From: Limnohabitans_A sp048020265
GTDB taxonomy: Bacteria > Pseudomonadota > Gammaproteobacteria > Burkholderiales > Burkholderiaceae_C
Assembly (NCBI RefSeq): GCF_048020265.1
Contig: NZ_CP171843.1
Coordinates: 1,488,001 to 1,552,000 of the forward strand
Direction of reading: 5' to 3'
Length of the DNA stretch: 64,000 nucleotides
Part shown: positions 16,346-23,568 of the stretch, piece by piece
Layout of the letters: each line of letters starts with the position of its first letter
Position numbering within the stretch: position 1 is the stretch's first letter
Position numbers and translations under genes: made by a program
Notes under the pieces: generated by a model
Seen by the model: only the letters and a program-made list of their open reading frames with translations
Told to the model about the DNA's origin: nothing
Database searches by the model: none

Positions 16346-18367
16346 ATGATCAACCTCAAAAACGTCACCCTCCGCCGAGGCACCAAGGTGCTGCTCGACC
16401 AAGCCTCGGTCACCCTCAACCCGGGGGAGAAAGTCGGTCTGGTCGGACGCAACGGCGCGGGCAAGTCCACCTTGTTTGCGCTGTTCAACGGTAGCTTGCA
16501 CGAAGACGGTGGCGACTTCGACATGCCCAAAGCCTGGCGCATGGCCCAAGTGGCGCAGAACATGCCCGAGACCGATCAGCCTGCTGCCGAATTTGTACTG
16601 GAGGGCGACACCCGCCTGGCCGAGTTGCGCCAGCGCCTGGTGGCCGCCGAGGCCAGTGGGGACGGTATGGAGATGGCCCACGTCTACACCGACCTGGCCG
16701 ACGCGGGCGACCACGACGCCCTGCCCCGCGCCGAAGCCCTGATTTTGGGCCTGGGCTTTCGGGTGGATGAACTCAACAACCCGGTGAACAGCTTCTCGGG
16801 CGGCTGGCGCATGCGCTTGCAGCTGGCCCGGGCGCTGATGTGCCCGTCCGACATCTTGTTGCTCGACGAACCCACCAACCACTTGGACTTGGACGCCCTG
16901 GTCTGGCTGGAAGCCTGGCTGCAGCGCTATGCGGGCACCATGATCGTGATCAGCCACGACCGCGAATTTTTGGACGCGGTGACCAACGTCACGCTGCACA
17001 TCGACCACGCCAAACTGACCCGTTACGGCAGCAACTACAGCGGCTTTGAAATTTTGCGCGCCCAGCAAATGGAGCTGCAACAGGCCTCGTTTGCCAAGCA
17101 GCAAGACAAGATCGCCCACCTGCAAAAGTTCATCAACCGCTTCAAGGCGCAGGCCAGCAAGGCCAAACAGGCGCAAAGCCGGGTCAAGGCGCTCGAGCGC
17201 ATGGAAAAAGTGGCCCCGCTGCTGGCCGATGCCGAGTTCACCTTCGGCTTCAAGGAACCGAACAACCTGCCCAACCCAATGCTGGCCATCAGCGAAGCCA
17301 GCTTTGGCTACACCGTGGACGGCGAACCCAAAGCGATTTTGCAAGGCGTGAGCAAATCGGTGCTGGCCGGGCAACGCATCGGTATTCTGGGCGCCAACGG
17401 CCAGGGCAAATCGACCCTGGTCAAAACCATCGCCCGCACCATGCCGCTTTTGGCTGGCACGCTGACCGAGGGCAAAGGCCTGAACATCGGCTACTTTGCG
17501 CAGCAGGAACTCGACGTGCTGCACCCGCAGGACAACCCGCTGGAACACATGATCCGCCTGGCCAAAGAGCTGGGGCCAAACAGCGGCGAGCCCAGCCGCG
17601 AGCAGGATTTGCGCAACTACCTGGGCACCTTCAACTTCACGGGCGACATGGTCAAACAAGCCGTAGGCTCCATGAGCGGCGGGGAAAAAGCCCGCCTGGT
17701 GCTGGCCATGATCGTGTGGCAGCGCCCGAACCTTTTGCTGCTGGACGAGCCCACCAACCACCTCGACCTGGCCACCCGCGAAGCGCTGTCCATGGCGCTC
17801 AACGAGTTCGAAGGCACCGTCATGCTGGTCAGTCACGACCGCGCCTTGCTGCGTGCCGTGTGCGACGAGTTCTGGATGGTGGGCCGGGGCAAGGTCGAGC
17901 CCTTTGACGGTGATCTGGACGACTACCAAAAGTATTTGCTGGAAGAGTCCAAGCGTTTGCGCGAAGCAGCCAAAAACGCCGCACGTGACGCGGTGGTCAC
18001 GCAGACAGTTCCAACCCAAGACTCTGCGGCTTCGACCCATGCTGCACCCGCAGCGCCAGTATCGGCCCACGTGGCGGCCGCTGCAGCCTCAGACGTCAGT
18101 AGCGCGGAACAGCGCAAACTTGACGCCCAAAAACGCCAGCAACTGGCGGCGCAGACCCGCCCCCTCAAGCGCGAGTTGGAACAAAACGAGCAACGCATGG
18201 CCAGCATCGAAGCCGAAAAACACCAACTGGAGCAGCTTTTGACAACACCCGTTTCGCCCGCAGAAATGGCCGATGCCGGACGACGACTCAAAGCCCTGGC
18301 CGACGAAGTCGCCACCTTGGAGGAGCGTTGGCTGGAATTGACGCAGCTGCTGGAAGTATCGGCCTGA
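16346..18367 (+). CDS. yheS: ABC-F family ATPase (YheS-like)
   Basis: A soluble twin-ATPase of the ABC-F class, which acts on the ribosome rather than as a transporter. The 673 residues contain two nucleotide-binding domains: Walker A GRNGAGKST (34-42) with signature SGGWRMRL and LLLDEPTNHLDLD, then Walker A GANGQGKST with signature SGGEKARL and a second LLLDEPTNHLDL. A linker rich in Lys and Gln lies between them (about 230-295). The last 80 residues form a coiled coil after an Ala/Pro-rich stretch. No membrane segment is present. The C-terminal coiled coil and overall size fit YheS better than EttA or Uup. Confidence 0.87.
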   Translation: MINLKNVTLRRGTKVLLDQASVTLNPGEKVGLVGRNGAGKSTLFALFNGSLHEDGGDFDMPKAWRMAQVAQNMPETDQPAAEFVLEGDTRLAELRQRLVAAEASGDGMEMAHVYTDLADAGDHDALPRAEALILGLGFRVDELNNPVNSFSGGWRMRLQLARALMCPSDILLLDEPTNHLDLDALVWLEAWLQRYAGTMIVISHDREFLDAVTNVTLHIDHAKLTRYGSNYSGFEILRAQQMELQQASFAKQQDKIAHLQKFINRFKAQASKAKQAQSRVKALERMEKVAPLLADAEFTFGFKEPNNLPNPMLAISEASFGYTVDGEPKAILQGVSKSVLAGQRIGILGANGQGKSTLVKTIARTMPLLAGTLTEGKGLNIGYFAQQELDVLHPQDNPLEHMIRLAKELGPNSGEPSREQDLRNYLGTFNFTGDMVKQAVGSMSGGEKARLVLAMIVWQRPNLLLLDEPTNHLDLATREALSMALNEFEGTVMLVSHDRALLRAVCDEFWMVGRGKVEPFDGDLDDYQKYLLEESKRLREAAKNAARDAVVTQTVPTQDSAASTHAAPAAPVSAHVAAAAASDVSSAEQRKLDAQKRQQLAAQTRPLKRELEQNEQRMASIEAEKHQLEQLLTTPVSPAEMADAGRRLKALADEVATLEERWLELTQLLEVSA

Positions 18368-18400
18368 GCCTGTTTGAGGCGGTCAAGGTCTGAGCTTGAA

Positions 18401-18427
18401 GACCGCTCAGCAGCGGTCACATGATCT
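18401..18427 (+). terminator. Candidate terminator after the ABC-F gene
   Basis: GACCGCT-CAGC-AGCGGTC is a perfect 7-bp stem (18401-18418), followed after a few bases by ATCTTTT. A further copy GGCGGTC at 18389-18395 can pair with GACCGCT instead, giving a mutually exclusive alternative hairpin. Confidence 0.5.
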
Positions 18428-18428
18428 T

Positions 18429-18680
18429 TTAGCCGCCAGTCACCGACCAGCCTGCGTGCTGGTCGGCCTTGTTGTTCTCGTATTCCCAGGCCGTGCCACA
18501 ACGGTCACACCGATAGCGGGTGATGGTCACCTGTCCCGACTCGCGCTGCTCCTTGCGGTTGGCGCCTTGCACCAACTCGGCATGGCCGGGCGCACGGCGC
18601 CAGTGGCGCTGAATGCCCGAGCAAGGCTCGCACAGCACCATCTTGTTCAAGTCATCTTGGCGATTCGATTCGATGGTCAT
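18429..18680 (-). CDS. Small zinc-ribbon protein of unknown function
   Basis: An 83-residue protein with two CxxC pairs: LCEPC (Cys17, Cys20) and YRCDRCG (Cys58, Cys61), the spacing of a zinc ribbon. The region between is Arg/Gln-rich (RHWRRAPGHAELVQGANRKE). No membrane segment or signal peptide is seen. I do not recognise the family by name. It sits alone between the ABC-F terminator and the tRNA-Lys terminator, so it must have its own promoter or depend on read-through. Nucleic-acid binding or a metallochaperone role would both be compatible with its shape. Confidence 0.65.
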   Translation of the reverse strand: MTIESNRQDDLNKMVLCEPCSGIQRHWRRAPGHAELVQGANRKEQRESGQVTITRYRCDRCGTAWEYENNKADQHAGWSVTGG

Positions 18681-18726
18681 CTGCAGGCTCTTTCGGTGGA
18701 GTCAGGGTGCACAGCGCACGCCCATG

Positions 18727-18764
18727 AAAAAAGCACTTTGTACCGAGATACAAAGTGCTTTTTT
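18727..18764 (-). terminator. Strong terminator of tRNA-Lys (bidirectional)
   Basis: A 16-bp perfect stem (arms 18727-18742 and 18749-18764, core GCACTTTGTA / TACAAAGTGC) with a 6-base loop. A and T runs at the outer ends would give a U-tract in either direction. It starts 9 bases beyond the CCA end of tRNA-Lys. Confidence 0.88.
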
Positions 18765-18772
18765 ACTTTTTC

Positions 18773-18848
18773 TGGTGGGACCAGCGGGGGTCGAACCCAC
18801 GACAAACGGATTAAAAGTCCGCTGCTCTACCAACTGAGCTATGGTCCC
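18773..18848 (-). tRNA. tRNA-Lys (anticodon UUU)
   Basis: Read on the minus strand, the 76-base gene begins GGGACCATAGCTCAGTTGG and ends GGTCCCACCA, with CCA encoded. The acceptor stem GGGACCA/TGGTCCC pairs perfectly. The anticodon loop is CTTTTAA, giving anticodon UUU (plus-strand positions 18813-18815). The T loop GGTTCGACC is canonical. Confidence 0.98.
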
Positions 18849-18884
18849 TTTGCTTCAATGTTTGTGCACTGTAGCAAGACTCAA

Positions 18885-18890
18885 ATTATA
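18885..18890 (-). promoter_or_regulatory. -10 element of the tRNA-Lys promoter
   Basis: TATAAT on the minus strand lies 36 bases before the mature tRNA 5' end. The -35 region is weak and falls inside the 3' end of tcdA. Confidence 0.6.
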
Positions 18891-18893
18891 GCG

Positions 18894-19682
18894 TTATTTT
18901 TGGGCCTTCTGAAAGCCGGCGGACAAAAAGTTCAAAATTTCTGAGGCGGCACACATGCCAAAGGTGGCCGTCACGCTGACCACCGAACCATAGCCGTGGC
19001 AGTTGAGCGAACCATCGCCTTCGATCGCGCACGAGGCGTCGGGCGGTGCCACGGCTTCGCGGCTAAAAACCCCTTGAATGCCGATCCGCTTCTCGCCCTT
19101 GGCGGCGCCATGGTGTTTGCGCAAGCGATAGCGCACCTGGGCCAGCAAAGGATCGTGGGTGATCTTGGACAAGTCGTCCGCATCCACCTTGTGCGCCAAA
19201 CGCTTGCCACCCGCGGCCCCCACCGTGATGAAACCCACTTGGCTTGCCAAAGCCCATTGGGCCATGGCCACCTTGGCTTTGACCTGGTCACAGGCATCGA
19301 CCACGGCATCGGGCTGTGCGGGCAAAACGACGGGCCAATTTTCAGGGGTGACAAATTCATCGATCGCATCGACCTGGCAAGCCGGATGGATCAGGGCAAT
19401 GCGCTCGCGCATGGCCTGGACTTTGGCCTGGCCCGTGGTGCTGGTCAAGGCATGGATCTGGCGGTTGATGTTGGACTCGGCAATGTGGTCCATGTCGATC
19501 AGGCTGAGACGGGCCACGCCGCTGCGTGCCAAAGCTTCGGCGACCCAGGAGCCGACGCCGCCAATGCCCACAACGACCACATGCGCTCGGCGGATATGTT
19601 CTGCGCCCTGCACACCGTACAGCCGTTGCAAGCCCCCGAAACGACGAGCCTCTTCGTCGGGCGCTAACGACAGCGGATTCAT
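18894..19682 (-). CDS. tcdA: tRNA threonylcarbamoyladenosine dehydratase TcdA (CsdL)
   Basis: An E1-like enzyme that cyclises t6A37 in tRNA to ct6A using ATP. The 262-residue protein has the nucleotide-binding GIGGVGSWVAEALARSG, adenylate-binding DMDHIAESNINRQ, and the family-specific FMCAASE-type C-terminus with conserved Cys (ATFGMCAASEILN). The start MNPLSLAPDEEARRFGG at 19682 overlaps the tsuA stop. In E. coli TcdA works with the cysteine desulfurase pair CsdA/CsdE. Here it is coupled to a thiosulfate importer, again a sulfur link. Confidence 0.92.
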   Translation of the reverse strand: MNPLSLAPDEEARRFGGLQRLYGVQGAEHIRRAHVVVVGIGGVGSWVAEALARSGVARLSLIDMDHIAESNINRQIHALTSTTGQAKVQAMRERIALIHPACQVDAIDEFVTPENWPVVLPAQPDAVVDACDQVKAKVAMAQWALASQVGFITVGAAGGKRLAHKVDADDLSKITHDPLLAQVRYRLRKHHGAAKGEKRIGIQGVFSREAVAPPDASCAIEGDGSLNCHGYGSVVSVTATFGMCAASEILNFLSAGFQKAQK

Positions 19683-20803
19683 GCTTGCGCCTCGGCGCGG
19701 CGCAGCTGCCACTGCAAGGTGAGCACGGCACCCAACACGATCCCCAGGACCGCGATGAAACTGCCCAAACTCAAGGTGGACAAACCCGAGAGCCCCTGCC
19801 CAATGGTGCACCCCATGGCCATGACACCGCCCAAACCCATCAGAGCCCCACCACACACATGCCATGCCAGATCAGCGGTCTGCGTGAAGCCTTCCCATCG
19901 GAACGTGCCCTGCACTCGGGCACTGACAAAAGCGCCGACCAGCAAACCCAAAGCTGTGGCCATGCCTAAGGTCATGCGTTTGCTGCCGTCGCTGAAATAC
20001 ATGAAGGCGTCCAACCCATAAGCCACTGGCGCGGTCAGGCTCATCGACTCCATGCGCCCGCTGGCCGTGTTCAAAAACGTAGCTTCCAGCGTTTCGGGGT
20101 GCTCGGGCACAAAACCCATCACTCCACTGATCCACCACAGTGCTAATACCGCCGCACCCACGCCCACACCGGACAGAAGCGTCGACGTCGGCAACGCAGG
20201 GTCCGTTTTGAAAATCCAAAGCAACAGCAAGCCGCACACCACGCAGGCCGCGACCAGTCCAGCCTGCGGCAGAGTCCACCCCGTGCCACTGGCCAACCAC
20301 TGCGCGACAAAAGGTCCGGGGCCTGTGGGCAGCTGCAGCAGGTCTAGGGTGTTGGCTCGCCACACCGCCGTCAGGCCACGCATGGCGGCCAAGGCCGATA
20401 TGCCCATGGCCATCAAAACCACCAACGACTTCAAATTGCCCGCCCCCAAGCGGATCAGCGACTTGCTGGCGCAACCCGAGCCCATCACCATGCCGGAGCC
20501 AAACAACAAGCCTCCGAGCAACAAGGACAACCAAGGCAGCTGTGCACTGGCATAAATGGTGTTGAGCAGGCTGATCCAGCCCAAACCGGACATCAGCCCA
20601 AAACCCAAGATGGCCACCGCGATGGCCAGGGTCCACTGCTTGGCACGAGTTCGGTCCCCCATGATGACCCAATCACTGATGGCCCCCATGGTGCAGAAAT
20701 GGCTGCGGTGAAACACCCACCCCGCCAGACCAGCCACCAAGATAGTCAGCCCCAGAACCCCATGACTCTGCTGCTGCAGCTGCTCAAGCGTGATCGCCAC
20801 CAT
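19679..20803 (-). CDS. tsuA: YeeE/YedE family thiosulfate transporter (TsuA-like)
   Basis: A 374-residue polytopic membrane protein of the YeeE/YedE family; characterised members such as TsuA import thiosulfate through conserved cysteines. Visible here are HFCTMGA (Cys37), GSGCAS (Cys111) and GCTIGQGLSG (Cys332), each in the family-typical short loops, within about nine hydrophobic segments. It begins 10 bases after cpoB and overlaps tcdA by 4 bases, so it is probably co-transcribed with tolB-pal-cpoB. Substrate is inferred from family; other reduced sulfur species are possible. Confidence 0.82.
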   Translation of the reverse strand: MVAITLEQLQQQSHGVLGLTILVAGLAGWVFHRSHFCTMGAISDWVIMGDRTRAKQWTLAIAVAILGFGLMSGLGWISLLNTIYASAQLPWLSLLLGGLLFGSGMVMGSGCASKSLIRLGAGNLKSLVVLMAMGISALAAMRGLTAVWRANTLDLLQLPTGPGPFVAQWLASGTGWTLPQAGLVAACVVCGLLLLWIFKTDPALPTSTLLSGVGVGAAVLALWWISGVMGFVPEHPETLEATFLNTASGRMESMSLTAPVAYGLDAFMYFSDGSKRMTLGMATALGLLVGAFVSARVQGTFRWEGFTQTADLAWHVCGGALMGLGGVMAMGCTIGQGLSGLSTLSLGSFIAVLGIVLGAVLTLQWQLRRAEAQA

Positions 20804-20813
20804 GCCCTGGCGC

Positions 20814-21587
20814 TCAGCGCAGACGCGTCAGCCGCTCACGGGCTGTGGCGGCTGTTTCAGAAGCCGGATAAGTCTTGATCAAGTCGTCCATGGTTTTGCG
20901 GGCCCCCTTCAGGTCCTTCAACTCGATCTGGACATTGGAGATGGCCAGCATCGCCTCAGGCGCACGCGGATGGGTAGGCGCCGTTTTCAGCATTTGCTGG
21001 AAATTCGCCATCGACTCCTTGTAGTCCTTGACGGCGTATTGGGCATTGCCCAACCAGAACAGGGCCGACGGCGTGTAGCCGCTTCTGCGGTAGCGCTGCA
21101 CGAATTGACCAAGCGCCGACTGCGCAGCCGCAAAGTCACCCTTGCGGAAAGTCTCCATGGCCGCGTCATAGTCGCGTTTTTCGGCAGGCTCGGCCATGAA
21201 CTCCTGGCCATCGAGCGTGACTTTCACAGGCTCGAAACGGCGCAGGCGCTCGTCCACACCCGTGGCCACATCTTTTTGGCGCATTTGAACTTCGGACAAT
21301 TCGCGAGCCAATTGCTCTTGGGCTCCTCGGCCTTGGGACATCTCTGCCTTGAGGCCTTCGATTTGCCCTTGCAAATCCAGCAAAGCACGGCGCAGCTGGG
21401 CGTTTTCGTCGCCCAAGCCCTTGATGGCCGCATTCGATTGATCAACCCGCTGGCGCAAATCGAGGATGGCTTTGCGGGCTTCGTCGTCTTCAAAAAGACC
21501 TGCCTGTGCAGTGCCCAGCAGACCAGAGACCGCCCACACCAGAATCCAGCGGGACCAGGCAAGGCATGACACAGCGCGCGTGCTCAT
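20814..21587 (-). CDS. cpoB: Cell division coordinator CpoB (YbgF)
   Basis: Periplasmic Tol-associated protein that links peptidoglycan synthesis to outer-membrane constriction. The 257 residues contain a signal peptide (cleavage likely after TAQA near residue 29), an N-terminal trimeric coiled coil (about 35-105), and C-terminal TPR repeats (about 135-250) including YDAAMETFRKGDFAAAQ and SALFWLGNAQYAVKDYK. It follows pal by 5 bases. Confidence 0.93.
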   Translation of the reverse strand: MSTRAVSCLAWSRWILVWAVSGLLGTAQAGLFEDDEARKAILDLRQRVDQSNAAIKGLGDENAQLRRALLDLQGQIEGLKAEMSQGRGAQEQLARELSEVQMRQKDVATGVDERLRRFEPVKVTLDGQEFMAEPAEKRDYDAAMETFRKGDFAAAQSALGQFVQRYRRSGYTPSALFWLGNAQYAVKDYKESMANFQQMLKTAPTHPRAPEAMLAISNVQIELKDLKGARKTMDDLIKTYPASETAATARERLTRLR

Positions 21588-21592
21588 GGTGC

Positions 21593-22129
21593 TCAGTACC
21601 GGATTTCAACGCGGCGGTTTTTGGCCAGATCGGCTTCGGAGGAGCCTTGAGCGGCAGGCTTTTCTTTGCCATAGCTGACGGCTTCCAACTGGCTCTCAGG
21701 CACGCCCAAAAGGCTCAAGGCCTGACGCACGGCTTCTGCACGCTTTTGGCCCAATGCCAGGTTGTACTCACGTCCACCGCGCTCGTCGGTGTGACCTTCC
21801 AGATTGGCCTTGCGTTGTTTGTTGGCTTGCAAGAAGCGGGCATGGTTTTCAATCACCGGGCGGGCTTCGGCGCGAACCACAAAGCTGTCGTAATCGAAAT
21901 AAACGACATGCGCCACACCCACGGGTCCGATACCGGAACCCGATTTGTCAACCACCACACCCGCCACCCCCGTTTGGGCACCACTTGGGTTGTTGCCGAT
22001 GCCCTGTGTGGACACGCCAGACGATGTGGCCGACTTGTCCTCGACCGGCACGTCGTCCAGTTTCACACCAGATGCGCAACCAGCCAGCAGAGCTGCCAAC
22101 AACATGCTGCTCAAAAATGTCTTCGTCAT
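21593..22129 (-). CDS. pal: Peptidoglycan-associated lipoprotein Pal
   Basis: Outer-membrane lipoprotein that anchors to peptidoglycan. The 178-residue protein has a lipobox LLAGC with Cys18, a disordered linker, and an OmpA-type domain with the diaminopimelate-binding stretch LEGHTDERGGREYNLALGQKRA. The ATG at 22129 has GAGG 7 bases upstream; the frame is open to a TTG at 22144, which is less likely. It is between tolB and cpoB. Confidence 0.96.
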   Translation of the reverse strand: MTKTFLSSMLLAALLAGCASGVKLDDVPVEDKSATSSGVSTQGIGNNPSGAQTGVAGVVVDKSGSGIGPVGVAHVVYFDYDSFVVRAEARPVIENHARFLQANKQRKANLEGHTDERGGREYNLALGQKRAEAVRQALSLLGVPESQLEAVSYGKEKPAAQGSSEADLAKNRRVEIRY

Positions 22130-22166
22130 GATTAACCTCTTCAATTAAAAAATGGGTGTTCTAAAT

Positions 22167-23459
22167 TCATTTGCGCACCGGGCCCCAATGAGGTTCCCGG
22201 ATGTCGCCGCCTTGCCCCGCCAAGCGCGCCTTGACGCGTCCGTCCAGCGAAGTTGTCATCAAGGACTCGCGGCCTTGAAAGACCGTGGCATACACCAACA
22301 TGCGGCTGTTGGGGGCGAAGCTGGGGCGCTCATCGGCCGATGTGTCGGTCAAAGCGGTGACTTGGCCCGTGGCCAGCTCCATCAGATGGAGGCGAAATGC
22401 ACCACCCATGCGTGAGACATAGGCCAACCAACGGCCATCGGGGCTGACTGCAGGGGAGATATTGTAGGTGCCCGAAAACGTCACCCGCTCGGCGGGGCCA
22501 CCTTGGGCCGGCATGCGGTAAATCTGGGGGCTTCCGCCTCGGTCGCTGACAAAAAACAGCGCCGCACCATCCGGTGAAAAAGCGGGCTCGGTGTTGATGC
22601 TGCCCGATTGGGTCAAGCGCCGAGGCTCACCCCCTTGCAGATCGATCCGAAACAGCTGGGAGCCGCCATCGCGGCTCAAGGTGGCGGCCAATGCTTTGCC
22701 GTCAGCGCTCCAGGCCGGCGCGCTGTTGGAGCCCTTGAAATTGGCCACAGCGCGGCGTTGCCCCGTGGCCAGTTCGTGCACGTACACCACGGGTTTGCGC
22801 TGCTCAAAAGACACATAGGCCAGCTGCGTACCATTGGGCGACCATGAGGGCGAGATGATGGGCTCGGGGCTGCTCAGCGCCGACTGCGCGTTCTCGCCGT
22901 CGGAGTCGGCAATCCACAAGGCGTAGCGGCCACCCGACTTGGTGACATAACTGATGCGCGATGCGAAAGCGCCCGGCGTCCCTGTGAGCTGCAAATAAAC
23001 CCAATCGGCAATGCGGTGTGCAGACAAGCGAAGCTCTGCGGCGCTCACCGTGTCCTTGAAATCCCCTTTGTCCTGGCCTTTGACCACATCCCACAAACGG
23101 GCACGGACGTCATAACGGCCATCGGCCAGGCGGGTGACCGAGCCGGCCAACAAGGCTTCGGCCGACAACTGACGCCAAGGGCTCCAGTCGGGCCGGCTGT
23201 TTTCGTCCATCAAGACGCTGCCCGCGGGCAGCCCCTTGAACTGGCCACTGCGCTCCAGATCGGCTTGGACAATCCCAGCGAGCTTTTGCGGCGCAGTGGC
23301 TTCGCCCTTGAAAGGCACCATCACCACGGGCAACTGGGTCATGCCCACACCCGTCACTTCGACGCGAAACTGGGCCCATGCAGGCAGGGCCAGGGCACTC
23401 AGAACCAACAGCTTCAACAGCCAGGGCAAGCAGCCCGTGCGCAAAAAAAGAAGATTCAT
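22167..23459 (-). CDS. tolB: Tol-Pal translocation protein TolB
   Basis: Periplasmic beta-propeller protein that cycles between Pal and TolA. The 430-residue protein has a signal peptide (MNLLFLRTGCLPWLL... cleavage after AWA near residue 29), an N-terminal D1 domain, and WD40-like/PD40 repeats seen as SPSWSPNGTQLAYVS, APAWSADGKALA, EPAFSPDGAALFF and SPAVSPDGRWLAYVS. It heads the tolB-pal-cpoB unit and is divergent from msbA. tolQ, tolR and tolA, usually just upstream, are not in this window. No clear Shine-Dalgarno precedes the ATG. Confidence 0.95.
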   Translation of the reverse strand: MNLLFLRTGCLPWLLKLLVLSALALPAWAQFRVEVTGVGMTQLPVVMVPFKGEATAPQKLAGIVQADLERSGQFKGLPAGSVLMDENSRPDWSPWRQLSAEALLAGSVTRLADGRYDVRARLWDVVKGQDKGDFKDTVSAAELRLSAHRIADWVYLQLTGTPGAFASRISYVTKSGGRYALWIADSDGENAQSALSSPEPIISPSWSPNGTQLAYVSFEQRKPVVYVHELATGQRRAVANFKGSNSAPAWSADGKALAATLSRDGGSQLFRIDLQGGEPRRLTQSGSINTEPAFSPDGAALFFVSDRGGSPQIYRMPAQGGPAERVTFSGTYNISPAVSPDGRWLAYVSRMGGAFRLHLMELATGQVTALTDTSADERPSFAPNSRMLVYATVFQGRESLMTTSLDGRVKARLAGQGGDIREPHWGPVRK

Positions 23460-23556
23460 GTGGACAGGGTGATCGTTCAATACGGGAAAGGCGTGATCGT
23501 ACACTGTAGAAACAGCTTTCAGCCCCTCGTGGGTCCCTTGCCTCTGCGGCCTTCCT

Positions 23557-23568
23557 TACAATTGAGGC
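23557..23568 (+). promoter_or_regulatory. Candidate -10 element for a leaderless msbA transcript
   Basis: TACAAT at 23557-23562 is followed by TGAGGC and the msbA ATG at 23569. The GAGG lies only one base from the ATG, too close to work as a normal Shine-Dalgarno. The -35 region is poor. Confidence 0.4.

Noticed and set aside
15809..18070. 753-codon open frame on the minus strand
   Set aside because: Antisense to prmB and the ABC-F gene. It has no motifs and crosses the boundary of two convincing genes.
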